Assembly (NCBI GenBank): GCA_003444085.1
Contig: DLVL01000026.1
Coordinates: 1-35,353, forward strand
Length of the DNA: 35,353 nucleotides
Origin: Kosmotogaceae bacterium
Lineage (GTDB): Bacteria > Thermotogota > Thermotogae > Petrotogales > Kosmotogaceae
Direction: 5' to 3'
Under the pieces are notes generated by a model, which was not told where the DNA came from, ran no database searches, and saw only the letters and a list, made by a program, of their open reading frames with translations. This document shows positions 16,631 to 24,282 of this stretch, piece after piece (within the stretch, counting starts at the first letter, position 1; each line of letters starts with the position of its first letter). The translations under genes were made by a program, and so were the position numbers.

Positions 16631-16634
16631 CAAC

Positions 16635-16651
16635 TTCCCTCCTTGAGGGAA
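16635..16651 (-). promoter_or_regulatory. Hairpin burying the rpoC ribosome binding site
   Basis: On the minus strand TTCCCTC-AAG-GAGGGAA forms a perfect 7-bp stem with a 3-nt loop, and the GGAGGG ribosome binding site of rpoC is inside the stem. Translating ribosomes from rpoB stop about 20 bases upstream, so the hairpin could couple rpoC translation to rpoB or limit it. Confidence 0.5.
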
Positions 16652-16670
16652 TCTATATCCCTTAGAATTC

Positions 16671-19600
16671 TCATAGACTATCTACATCCAGTTCTATACC
16701 TTCTGTATCAAAAACCTTCACATCAAGTGATAACCCCTTCAACTCTTTGATCAAGACCTTGAAGCTCTCGGGAATACCCGGTTCTGGTATGCTTATGCCT
16801 TTCAGTATCGCTTTGTAAACATCATTTCTTCCTTTAATGTCATCGGACTTGATTGTAAGCATCTCATTGAGTGTATGTGCTGCTCCGTGAGCTTCAAGTG
16901 CCCATACTTCCATCTCTCCGAAACGTTGTCCGCCGAGATGCGCTTTCCCGCCGAGCGGTTGTTGATGTATGAGCGAATAGGGGCCTGTCGATCTTGCGTG
17001 TATTTTGTCCTTCGCAATATGAACCAGTTTCATCATGTACATCATACCTACAACAACAGGGTTGCCAAAAGTCATACCTGTTCTTCCGTCTCTGAGTTCG
17101 ACCTTTCCCGTCTTTTGCTTATCAGAATCCCCTTGAGTAATACCAAATTCCTTCCTGACCTCAAATAGCCTCTCCATAATCTCGTGTTCTTCAGCACCGT
17201 CAAAAACAGGCGTAGCAAAGTAAGTATTCGTCAATTTGCCCAGCCAGCCCAAGTGTGTTTCCAGCACCTGACCGGCATTCATCCTTGAAGGAACTCCGAG
17301 TGGAGACAATATTATGTCAACAGCTGTCCCATCAGGTAAGAAGGGCATATCTTCCTTTGAGATAATGTTTGATACAACACCCTTATTTCCGTGCCGACCA
17401 GCAAGTTTGTCTCCAACATCAAGAGGTTTTCGTAAAGCAACGAAGACTTTCACAAGCTTATTGATTCCGGATCCAAGCTCAGATATTTCATCTTTTTCAT
17501 ATACCTTTACGTCTATTACCCGTCCCTCAAGTCCATGGGGAACTTTCAGAGAGCTGTCCTTAACGTCTCTTCCCCGATCACCGAAAACTGATCTAATTAT
17601 CTTCTCTTCGGCGGTGGTCTCCGATTCTCCCTTCGGAGTGACTTTCCCAACCAGAATGTCGCCAGAGCTAACGTAAGCACCGACCCTTGCAATACCAAAC
17701 TCATCGAGATTTCTGAGCAACTCTTTTGAAACGTTCGGAATGTCAGCAGTAATCTCCTCCGGTCCGATCTGAGTGTCACGGGCCATTGTCTCGAAAACTT
17801 CCACATGAACTGTCGTGAAGGCATCTTCCTCAAGAAGCTCCTCGTTGACGAGTATCGCATCTTCAAAGTTGTAACCTTCCCAGGGCATAAATGCCACAAA
17901 AACGTTCTTCCCAAGAGCAAGCTCGCCCATATCCATGGCAGGACCATCGGCAATGGGATCTCCCTTTTTGACCTTCTCGCCGGTCCTCACAATAGGTCTC
18001 TGGTTAACACAGGTATCTTGATTCGTCCTGGTGAACTTCTCCATTCTGTAGATATCTCTAACGGGTTCGCCGTTATCGTCCTTGACTGGTTTGCCTTTTC
18101 CATCAGTTCTGGCTACAACAATGCTACCCGAATCGACTCTCTCAACTACACCATTGTGCTTTGCAAGCACCATGAAACCTGAATCTCTGGCAGCTACGGC
18201 TTCGACACCAGTACCTACAATGGGAGCTTCGGGCTTGACAAGCGGAACGGCCTGTCTCTGCATATTTGACCCCATAAGCGCTCTTCCTGCATCGTCGTGC
18301 TCCAGAAACGGGATAAGAGCTGTTGAGATGCTGACTATCTGTTTCGGAGAGACAGACATCAGATCAACCTCTTCCCTGGAAACTATCTGGATCTCTCCCG
18401 CATGCCTGATTTCGAGATACTCATCAGTTATTCTGTTGTTTTTATCCAAAAAGGCAGTCGAGTCAGCGATTTTGTACTGTTCCTCTTCATCACCTGAAAG
18501 ATAGATTATTTCATCTGAGACGATCCCATTCTTGACCTTTCTGTACGGGGTGATGAGGAATCCGTACTTGTTCAGAGTGGCGTACGTTGCGAGAGATGTC
18601 ATAAGACCGATGTTCGCCCCTTCGGGTGTTTCGATCGGGCACATCCGGCCATAATGAGAATGGTGGACGTCCCTTACTTCGAATCTGGCGTGCTCTCTCT
18701 TCAGACCACCTGGTCCAATGGCGGATAGCCTTCGCTTGTTTGTAAGCTCAGCAAGCGGGTTCACCTGGTCCATGAACTGGGATAATTGACTACTTGCAAA
18801 AAACTGATGAAGGGTTGTCATGAGAGTCCGCACATTTACGAGACCCTGCACCGAGAGCTTGTCAAAGCTACTGTAAATCGTGAGTTTCTCCTCCAGAAGT
18901 TTGTGAATCTTCATGAAGGCTCTCTCGAACTCAGTTTCCATAAGTTCACCGACTGTTCTAACTCGCTTGTTACCCAGGTGGTCTTTCGTGTCCAGCAGTT
19001 CAGGTCTGTTCTGAATCTGCGTTAGTCTTCGGGCCGCAAGAACTATGTCAAGCTGCGTAAGCACCTGGGATTCATCTTCGTACTTAGCATCGACGGCCTT
19101 CTTGCCTTCAACCTCTTCCAAGTATCTCCTGTAAATTTTGTTAAGGGCGCTGTTTATCTTGTACCTTCCCACATCAGAGAAATCAAAGCGCTCAGGACTG
19201 AAATAAAGGTTATAGAGGTAGTTCTTTGCCGCATTTATCCTCGGAATTTCTCCAGGTCTTAGCTTCCTGAAGATCTCCATATAGGCATCGTCCGAACTCA
19301 TTTCAGCCCCGTAACTCTTTTGAAGAGCGTTCATTGTAATGGTAGCCGCTGGCTCGGGCAGTTTGATAGTCCTGATATCTGATTCAAGAATCTTCTCAAT
19401 CATTGATTCAGTGAGAACGCTTCCGACTTCAACCTTCTTGCCATTAAGCTCAATTTCCTCCAGAAGACAACTTCCTGTTTGCTCCCTGAGGGTCACCTCA
19501 TCAGTAGCATCGAATTCGTTCACAAAGAGTCTGAGTATGTCAAGGTCCTTCTCGTATCCAAGTGCCTTGAGCATAAGGAAGAGGTTCATCTTTCTTCGTC

Positions 19601-20186
19601 GATCAATTCTCACCTGCAAAATCTGTTTGTGAGGATTCAGAAGAATCTCGAGCCAAGCACCCTTCACAGGAAGGAAGTGCGCCACAAGAATCGGCGAAGT
19701 ATCGGTTGTGGATTTTGTAGGTTCGTCCACGAAATAAACGCCAGGCGATCGTACCAGCTGGTTTACAACAACTCTTTCCGCGCCATTGATCACAAAAGAA
19801 GCGGTATCAGTCATAAATGGAAGATAACCAAAAAAGGCCTCTTCTTCTTTTATTTCTCCGGAGTGCAAATCAGTTATCTGAACAGTAACGTATAAGGGCA
19901 CAGAATATGTAAGTCCCTTGTCCTTGCATTCCTGAATGCTGTGTCTTGGTTCCCCAACTCTCGATCCAACAAACTCCAGCGAGAAGCCTCTCTCGCCTCT
20001 TCTGGAATCAGAACGCTGCAGCTGCGATTTTATCGGCGAGTACTTCTCTAGTATGCTCAGCAGTCCCTGATTCAGAAACTGGTCAAATGATTTCGTTTGA
20101 ATTTCTATTAAATTAGGAATTTCAACAGGTTCGAAGACTCTTCCGAAGACAGAACGCTGGCGCTTGCCGAATGTACCGTTTTTCAT
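16671..20186 (-). CDS. rpoB: RNA polymerase beta subunit
   Basis: The 1171-residue beta subunit, full length for a bacterium without the large E. coli lineage insertions. Recognisable blocks are the N-terminus (RVFEPVEIPNLIEIQTKSFD), the rifampicin region SSQLSQFMDQVNPLAEL then TNKRRLSAIGPGGL, PIETPEGANIGLM, the active-site-proximal GYNFEDAILVNEELL, KLAGRHGNKGVVS, and the C-terminal switch region FGEMEVWALEAHGAAHTL. Residue 483 is Asn where E. coli has His526, a rifampicin-contact position, while the Asp516 and Ser531 equivalents are kept. ATG 20186 is preceded by GGGGTGA. It lies 98 bases after rplL, with a hairpin between them. Confidence 0.98.
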   Translation of the reverse strand: MKNGTFGKRQRSVFGRVFEPVEIPNLIEIQTKSFDQFLNQGLLSILEKYSPIKSQLQRSDSRRGERGFSLEFVGSRVGEPRHSIQECKDKGLTYSVPLYVTVQITDLHSGEIKEEEAFFGYLPFMTDTASFVINGAERVVVNQLVRSPGVYFVDEPTKSTTDTSPILVAHFLPVKGAWLEILLNPHKQILQVRIDRRRKMNLFLMLKALGYEKDLDILRLFVNEFDATDEVTLREQTGSCLLEEIELNGKKVEVGSVLTESMIEKILESDIRTIKLPEPAATITMNALQKSYGAEMSSDDAYMEIFRKLRPGEIPRINAAKNYLYNLYFSPERFDFSDVGRYKINSALNKIYRRYLEEVEGKKAVDAKYEDESQVLTQLDIVLAARRLTQIQNRPELLDTKDHLGNKRVRTVGELMETEFERAFMKIHKLLEEKLTIYSSFDKLSVQGLVNVRTLMTTLHQFFASSQLSQFMDQVNPLAELTNKRRLSAIGPGGLKREHARFEVRDVHHSHYGRMCPIETPEGANIGLMTSLATYATLNKYGFLITPYRKVKNGIVSDEIIYLSGDEEEQYKIADSTAFLDKNNRITDEYLEIRHAGEIQIVSREEVDLMSVSPKQIVSISTALIPFLEHDDAGRALMGSNMQRQAVPLVKPEAPIVGTGVEAVAARDSGFMVLAKHNGVVERVDSGSIVVARTDGKGKPVKDDNGEPVRDIYRMEKFTRTNQDTCVNQRPIVRTGEKVKKGDPIADGPAMDMGELALGKNVFVAFMPWEGYNFEDAILVNEELLEEDAFTTVHVEVFETMARDTQIGPEEITADIPNVSKELLRNLDEFGIARVGAYVSSGDILVGKVTPKGESETTAEEKIIRSVFGDRGRDVKDSSLKVPHGLEGRVIDVKVYEKDEISELGSGINKLVKVFVALRKPLDVGDKLAGRHGNKGVVSNIISKEDMPFLPDGTAVDIILSPLGVPSRMNAGQVLETHLGWLGKLTNTYFATPVFDGAEEHEIMERLFEVRKEFGITQGDSDKQKTGKVELRDGRTGMTFGNPVVVGMMYMMKLVHIAKDKIHARSTGPYSLIHQQPLGGKAHLGGQRFGEMEVWALEAHGAAHTLNEMLTIKSDDIKGRNDVYKAILKGISIPEPGIPESFKVLIKELKGLSLDVKVFDTEGIELDVDSL

Positions 20187-20224
20187 CGTATCACCCCAGT
20201 TGACAGGCTATGCGCAGAACAACA

Positions 20225-20249
20225 CCACGTCAACAAAGAGCTGACGTGG
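20225..20249 (-). promoter_or_regulatory. Hairpin between rplL and rpoB
   Basis: CCACGTCA (20225-20232) and TGACGTGG (20242-20249) form a perfect 8-bp stem with a 9-nt loop. On the minus strand it is followed by TGTTGTTCT, a weak U-tract, so it may be a leaky terminator/attenuator or an RNA processing site. Such an element between rplL and rpoB is known in E. coli, where it lowers rpoBC relative to L7/L12. Confidence 0.5.
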
Positions 20250-20284
20250 CCTACTGACGAAGAAACTCTCTGAGTTACTGGCAA

Positions 20285-20671
20285 CTACTTAAGCTCTACT
20301 TCAGCACCTGCTTCTTCAAGCTGCTTCTTGATCTCTTCAGCTTCGTCCTTATTCACAGCTTCCTTGATTATAGCATCAGGAGTACCTGCTTTTTCGACGA
20401 GCTCCTTAGCTTCCTTGAGGCCAAGACCGGTGATGGTTCGAACAACTTTGATAACTCCAATTTTCTTGTCACCAAAGGACTTCAGATGAACATTGAACTC
20501 TGTTTGTTCTTCAGCCTCTTCAGCAGCTCCTGCGGCTGCTCCGGATGCTGCTGCAACAGCTACCGGGGCCGAAGCACTAACACCAAACTCATCCTCAAGT
20601 GCTTTTACAAGATCTGCGAGTTCTGCGACAGTCATTTCCTTAATAGCCTGAATTAACTCTTCTTTCTTCAT
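20285..20671 (-). CDS. rplL: Ribosomal protein bL12 (L7/L12)
   Basis: A 128-residue stalk protein that binds translation factors on the large subunit. The N-terminal dimerisation helix pair (EELIQAIKEMTVAELADLVK) is followed by an Ala-rich hinge (about 35-55) and the C-terminal domain with KIGVIKVVRTITGLGLKEAK, the elongation-factor contact surface. Length and order are typical. GGAGGTG lies seven bases before ATG 20671. It follows rplJ by 20 bases, as expected for proteins assembled together on the L10 stalk. Confidence 0.98.
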   Translation of the reverse strand: MKKEELIQAIKEMTVAELADLVKALEDEFGVSASAPVAVAAASGAAAGAAEEAEEQTEFNVHLKSFGDKKIGVIKVVRTITGLGLKEAKELVEKAGTPDAIIKEAVNKDEAEEIKKQLEEAGAEVELK

Positions 20672-20691
20672 TTTATCACACCTCCATCTTG

Positions 20692-21231
20692 CTAATCTGC
20701 TTTTTTCTCCTTAATTCCATTAAGTGCATAAAGAAACTTGGTTAAAACTCCGTTCAGAGAGTATGCAAGCCCTGTAATAGGTGCAGCGAAGCCTCTCACT
20801 ACCATCGTTACAAGTTCTTCTCTGGTAGGCAACCTCGAGAGTTCCACAACTCTTGAAGCCTCGAAGTATCGGCCTTCCAGATAACCGCCTCTCAATTCGG
20901 GCAGTTTGTTGGCCTTGGCAAAATCGGTGAAGACCTTGAGTGCTTCGATCGGATCATCTTCCATTACTGTAAGAATCGCCGTCGTGCCCACGACTTCATT
21001 ACTCCAATTCTCCTCGTCAAATCCAGCCTTCTGCAGAGCGAGTTTGACAAGCGAGTTCTTGGAAACTCTGTAACGCGCATGATCTGAGTAGCGCTTATAG
21101 AGTTCTTGTCGCAGATCCGAAATCTGTCTAACCGATAAACCCTTGTAGTCTGTAAACAGAACAAGAGAGGCCCTACTGAAGTTGTCAGCAAGTTCTTGTA
21201 CAATCTCTTCCTTCTTATGTCTGGTAAACAC
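20692..21231 (-). CDS. rplJ: Ribosomal protein uL10
   Basis: A 179-residue L10, base of the ribosomal stalk and anchor for L7/L12 dimers. The start is GTG 21231, with AAAGGAGGT ten bases upstream; no in-frame ATG is nearby. The N-terminal domain (KKEEIVQELADNFSRASLVLFTDYKGLSV) and RVSKNSLVKLALQKAG are typical, and the helical C-terminus (LTKFLYALNGIKEKK) binds L12. In many bacteria L10 or the L10-L12 complex represses its own operon by binding a leader. Here a leader with an intrinsic terminator lies directly upstream. Confidence 0.97.
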   Translation of the reverse strand: MFTRHKKEEIVQELADNFSRASLVLFTDYKGLSVRQISDLRQELYKRYSDHARYRVSKNSLVKLALQKAGFDEENWSNEVVGTTAILTVMEDDPIEALKVFTDFAKANKLPELRGGYLEGRYFEASRVVELSRLPTREELVTMVVRGFAAPITGLAYSLNGVLTKFLYALNGIKEKKAD

Positions 21232-21375
21232 CGGAGCAAATACCTCCTTTCATCAAAAAAATGCGGCCGGAGGCCGCAACATAATAAACATAGATCTTGC
21301 GCACCTCGGTAGGCGGCTTCTGCCTTTATAAACCTACTGTCTTCGGTAGCTGGTTCTCTTACTAACGTTAACGTC
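21232..21375 (-). promoter_or_regulatory. L10 leader region (rplJ autoregulatory leader)
   Basis: The 150-base gap between rplA and rplJ has the features of an L10 leader. On the minus strand it contains AACCAGCTACCGAAGACAG then TAGG, followed by GGCAG...CCGCC and CCTACCGAGG, segments able to form alternative pairings. It ends in a terminator hairpin just before the rplJ ribosome binding site. L10 leaders are widespread in this operon; the exact fold was not computed. I see no good promoter in the gap. Confidence 0.65.
21255..21278 (-). terminator. Attenuator terminator in the rplJ leader
   Basis: TGCGGCC (21262-21268) and GGCCGCA (21272-21278) form a perfect 7-bp GC-rich stem with a 3-nt loop, followed on the minus strand by seven T (21255-21261). 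This is a full intrinsic terminator between rplA and rplJ. Since rplJ, rplL and rpoBC have no evident promoter of their own, it must be read through in a controlled way. Confidence 0.85.
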
Positions 21376-21381
21376 AAATAC

Positions 21382-22077
21382 TCAGGTCGTTATTTCTGAA
21401 TGATCAACCCTTATACCAGGATTCATTGTTGAAGACACAAACACCCTCTGAAAGAATCTACCTTTGGACGATGCGGGTTTCATCTTGAAAATCTGAGAAA
21501 GCGCAGATTCAAGGTTCTCCTTTAGCTGAGACTCGGAGAAAGACTTCTTTCCTATTGGAACATGAACATTTCCCGTCTTGTCGTTCTTGAATTCCACGCG
21601 TCCGGCCTTGAATGCCTTGACGGCCTCGCCAACATCTGTGGTCACCGTTCCCGACTTGGGAGAAGGCATAAGACCTCTTGGGCCAAGTACACGTCCCAGT
21701 TTTCCAATGTCCCGCATCATGTCAGGAGTAGCAATCGCAATGTCGAAGTCTGTCCAACCTTTTTCCACCTTCTCAACAAGATCAGCCGCCCCTACAAAAT
21801 CTGCTCCGGCTTCTTTTGCCTCTTCTGCCTTCTCTCCTGCGGCAAAAACCACTACTCTGACATCTCTTCCCGTACCATGAGGAAGACTGATTGTGCCACG
21901 GACTAGTTGATCTGATTTTGATGGATCAATACCCATCTTTATATGGAGCTCCAACGTTTCATCGAATTTAGGTGAGGGCATCTTCTTAATAATGTCCAGT
22001 GCCTCGTCGATTGGGTAAACCCTGACGCGGTCAAACAACTGACGTGACTCCTGATATCTCTTAGATCTTCTTGGCAT
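21382..22077 (-). CDS. rplA: Ribosomal protein uL1
   Basis: A 231-residue L1, the mobile L1-stalk protein and usually the translational repressor of rplK-rplA. It has the domain I N-terminus (PRRSKRYQESRQLFDR), PSPKFDETLELHIKMGIDP, a domain II with DFVGAADLVEKVEKGWTDFD, and the conserved C-terminal block GTVTTDVGEAVKAFKAGRVE. I chose ATG 22077, nine bases after AGGGGGT; a TTG at 22086 is in frame but too close to that site. It follows rplK by 13 bases. Confidence 0.97.
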   Translation of the reverse strand: MPRRSKRYQESRQLFDRVRVYPIDEALDIIKKMPSPKFDETLELHIKMGIDPSKSDQLVRGTISLPHGTGRDVRVVVFAAGEKAEEAKEAGADFVGAADLVEKVEKGWTDFDIAIATPDMMRDIGKLGRVLGPRGLMPSPKSGTVTTDVGEAVKAFKAGRVEFKNDKTGNVHVPIGKKSFSESQLKENLESALSQIFKMKPASSKGRFFQRVFVSSTMNPGIRVDHSEITT

Positions 22078-22090
22078 GACAATCAACCCC

Positions 22091-22516
22091 CTAACCCTTA
22101 ACTTCTATGCCCATGTTTTTCGCAGTTCCCTCGATGATCTTTATTGCAGATTCAATGGTGTGCGCATTCAGATCAGGCATCTTGATCTTTGCGATTTCTT
22201 CAACCTGTGCACGTGTTATCTTCCCAACTTTCTCTTTGTTGGGAATGCCGGATCCTTTGTTCACTCCTGCTGCCTTCAGAAGAAGGAAACTTGCCGGTGG
22301 GGTCTTGAGTTCGTAAGTGAAAGATCGATCAGCATATACGGTAATGTTCACAGGAAAGACCATTCCTGGTTTGTCAGCTGTCTCCGCATTGAACCTCTTG
22401 CAGAAATCCATGATGTTGACACCGTGCTGCCCCAGCGCCGGTCCTACTGGCGGTGCAGGAGAAGCCTTTCCTGCAGGCAGCTGCAGCTTAATGCGTACTA
22501 GAACCTTCTTTGCCAT
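22091..22516 (-). CDS. rplK: Ribosomal protein uL11
   Basis: A 141-residue L11, part of the GTPase-associated centre. The proline-rich N-terminus (AGKASPAPPVGPALGQHGVN) is the thiostrepton/RelA-related surface, and the C-terminal rRNA-binding domain follows (KVGKITRAQVEEIAKIKMPD). Length is standard. ATG 22516 is preceded by AGGAGG. Between nusG and this gene lies a 55-base gap with a hairpin that could be an L1 operator. Confidence 0.98.
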   Translation of the reverse strand: MAKKVLVRIKLQLPAGKASPAPPVGPALGQHGVNIMDFCKRFNAETADKPGMVFPVNITVYADRSFTYELKTPPASFLLLKAAGVNKGSGIPNKEKVGKITRAQVEEIAKIKMPDLNAHTIESAIKIIEGTAKNMGIEVKG

Positions 22517-22530
22517 TTAAATACCTCCTG

Positions 22531-22557
22531 GTGGTAAGCGGGGTCTTCCCCTCCCAC
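22531..22557 (-). promoter_or_regulatory. Hairpin upstream of rplK, candidate L1 binding site
   Basis: On the minus strand GTGG-GA-GGGG-AAGA-CCCC-GCTTA-CCAC folds into two 4-bp helices separated by an asymmetric internal loop (GA opposite GCTTA). It ends just before the rplK ribosome binding site. L1 regulates rplK-rplA in other bacteria through a two-helix site with an asymmetric loop that mimics its 23S rRNA site. The match here is by architecture only. Confidence 0.35.
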
Positions 22558-22571
22558 GTTTTGCTTTGAAG

Positions 22572-23639
22572 CTACACTATGCTTTCTATCTCAGAAAGGT
22601 TGAGATTGACTGGTGTCTCTCTGCCAAAAATGCTAACGATTACTTTGACTTCTTGCCTTTCAGGTGATAACTGAGAGATCTTCCCGACAAAATCCTCGAA
22701 CGGTCCAGATTTGATTCGGACCATCTCACCGATCTCAAAATCGACTTCTACTTTCACTGGACCTGTCGCCGCTTCCTTATAGTCTTCCAGGCCAGCCAGT
22801 TTTAGAAGAGCTCTTGACTCTCTCGGCTTTAGTTCAACAGGTTGCCCGCCGACTGAAACGAAATTGACGACGTTAGGTGTACTTCTGACAAGCGATAATG
22901 TCTCTTCGCTCGGAATAAGCTCAACAAATATGTATCCTGGATAGAGCCGGTTCTTCGTTATTTTGTAAACCTTGATCTCTGTCCTTGCTGCCATTTCGTT
23001 AAGCTCAATACGCCCCTGTACCCTTGACCTTATTTCGCGATCTCTAGAGAGACTCTCGCCCCGGGCAACTGCGGCTCCTCTCTTGACCTTATCGGAAATC
23101 AGGGCATCTGGATGAATCATATATACGTCTTCTTCACCCGTTCCCCTTTCAACGACCACACGTTTCAGTTTTCCGGTATAGAATATCCTTCCATCTATCT
23201 CACAGATATAGTCACCCTGATGAGCAAGAGGCATTCCCTGTTTTATACGAGCACCCATCTTTATTCCGCTCTCGAGTTTTGCACTTTCAGGAACGTAATA
23301 AGACTTGGTGTACTTTCTATCTATAGTCTCTATGTGGATCACTCTGTAATTTTTTATCTCTTTAATCTTGCCATCGCTTTTGGCCTTTATCTCTGGCTCA
23401 ACTGCAAGAACGTCACCCTTTTCCACATCCTGATTTGTCTTGACTTTTGTCTTCGTACCTGAGAACACAAGGTGCTTCTCAGCGGGGGGTGCAGCTCTGT
23501 TGAGTTTGACTTCTTCCGGGATCACAATTCTTCCAAACAAATGCTCAAGCCCGAAGGACTTGATCTTCGCTTCCAATGCTTCCTTTATAGAATTTTCGAG
23601 GCCTGAATAGGTCTGGACAATGAACCATTTCTTCTTCAC
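22572..23639 (-). CDS. nusG: Transcription factor NusG with large domain II insertion
   Basis: This NusG has 355 residues, about twice the usual 180. The NGN domain starts normally (KKWFIVQTYSGLENSIKEAL) and stops at about residue 47. It resumes at about 227 (ITKNRLYPGYIFVELIP) and ends with VVNFVSVGGQPVEL. The intervening 180 residues are an insertion with sandwich-like repeats (VEKGDVLAVEPEIKAKSDGK; KRGAAVARGESLSRD). The KOW domain (302-355, FEIGEMVRIKSGPFEDFVGK) is intact. A similar insertion is known in Thermotoga NusG. GTG 23639 has CGGTGG seven bases upstream. The protein binds RNA polymerase and links it to Rho or ribosomes; it sits after secE as in most bacteria. Confidence 0.97.
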   Translation of the reverse strand: MKKKWFIVQTYSGLENSIKEALEAKIKSFGLEHLFGRIVIPEEVKLNRAAPPAEKHLVFSGTKTKVKTNQDVEKGDVLAVEPEIKAKSDGKIKEIKNYRVIHIETIDRKYTKSYYVPESAKLESGIKMGARIKQGMPLAHQGDYICEIDGRIFYTGKLKRVVVERGTGEEDVYMIHPDALISDKVKRGAAVARGESLSRDREIRSRVQGRIELNEMAARTEIKVYKITKNRLYPGYIFVELIPSEETLSLVRSTPNVVNFVSVGGQPVELKPRESRALLKLAGLEDYKEAATGPVKVEVDFEIGEMVRIKSGPFEDFVGKISQLSPERQEVKVIVSIFGRETPVNLNLSEIESIV

Positions 23640-23667
23640 AAGAAAACCACCGATCTGCTGTGTTCTA

Positions 23668-23874
23668 TCAGGAAGTGCCCAGCATGAATCTGAGGAGCGA
23701 ACCTATGACCCCGGTGAAAAGAACATCGATCAGTGCCAAGAATGCTCCGCAAAATACAAGAATGACTATGACAGCCATCGTTGATGAAGTCAGCTGACGT
23801 CTATTCGGCCAGGTCACCTTTCCTACTTCACTTCTTACCTCTGACAGAAACTTCCAGAAATTTTTCTTAGCCAT
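23668..23874 (-). CDS. secE: Preprotein translocase subunit SecE
   Basis: A 68-residue single-span SecE, part of the SecYEG channel. The amphipathic helix with FLSEVRSEVGKVTWPNRRQL is the family hallmark, and one membrane helix follows (about residues 33-56, VIVILVFCGAFLALIDVLF). The start is ATG 23874, after GGAGG; the open frame extends upstream to 24018, but that stretch overlaps rpmG in another frame and is not SecE-like. It lies between rpmG and nusG. Confidence 0.96.
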   Translation of the reverse strand: MAKKNFWKFLSEVRSEVGKVTWPNRRQLTSSTMAVIVILVFCGAFLALIDVLFTGVIGSLLRFMLGTS

Positions 23875-23905
23875 AAATCCTCCGTCCTTGTTCAGCCAGT
23901 ATACC

Positions 23906-24067
23906 TCACTTTGATTCTTTGTGAGGTGTGTGCTTTCTGCACTTGGGGCAGTACTTGTTGGAATCAAGCTTATACTTCTTTTGACGATTCTTGAAACGAT
24001 AGAAGTTTCTTGTGCCACATTCAGAGCACTTCAGAGTTACAAGAGTCTTGACAGTCTTCTTTGCCAT
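23906..24067 (-). CDS. rpmG: Ribosomal protein bL33
   Basis: A 53-residue L33 translated from ATG 24067 (MAKKTVKTLVTLKCSECGTR) with GAGGTG five bases upstream and a TGA at 23906-23908. Two CxxC pairs (C14, C17 and C40, C43) make it the zinc-binding form. It sits between tRNA-Tyr and secE, a common bacterial order. Confidence 0.95.
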   Translation of the reverse strand: MAKKTVKTLVTLKCSECGTRNFYRFKNRQKKYKLDSNKYCPKCRKHTPHKESK

Positions 24068-24093
24068 TACGTCACCTCATCGGGCATAAATAA

Positions 24094-24180
24094 TGGTGGT
24101 AGGAGGTGGATTTGAACCACCGAAGGCAATCCGCCAGCGGATTTACAGTCCGCCCCCTTTGGCCACTCGGGCATCCTACC
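24094..24180 (-). tRNA. tRNA-Tyr (GTA)
   Basis: On the minus strand GGTAGGA (5', 24174-24180) pairs with TCCTACC, followed by A73 and an encoded CCA (24094-24096). The anticodon arm GCGGA-CTGTAAA-TCCGC gives anticodon GTA. A long variable arm (class II) is present, as in bacterial tRNA-Tyr. The T arm contains GGTTCAAATCC. Confidence 0.97.
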
Positions 24181-24190
24181 ACCGCATGGA

Positions 24191-24266
24191 TGGAGCCAAC
24201 GAAGGGACTTGAACCCTTAACCTGCTGATTACAAATCAACCGCTCTGCCAGTTGAGCTACGTTGGC
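24191..24266 (-). tRNA. tRNA-Thr (TGT)
   Basis: On the minus strand the acceptor GCCAACG (5', 24260-24266) pairs with CGTTGGC, then T73 and an encoded CCA (24191-24193). The anticodon arm GTTGA-TTTGTAA-TCAGC gives anticodon TGT (reads ACA). The T arm has GGTTCAAGTCC. It is the first gene after the consensus promoter and lies ten bases before tRNA-Tyr. Confidence 0.97.
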
Positions 24267-24282
24267 CCAAACACCGAATCTT

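Noticed and set aside
22076..22501. Plus-strand open frame of 141 codons opposite rplK
   Set aside because: It is antisense to a universally conserved ribosomal protein.
23875..24018. N-terminal extension of SecE by 48 residues
   Set aside because: It overlaps the L33 gene in another frame, and SecE has its own Shine-Dalgarno before ATG 23874.
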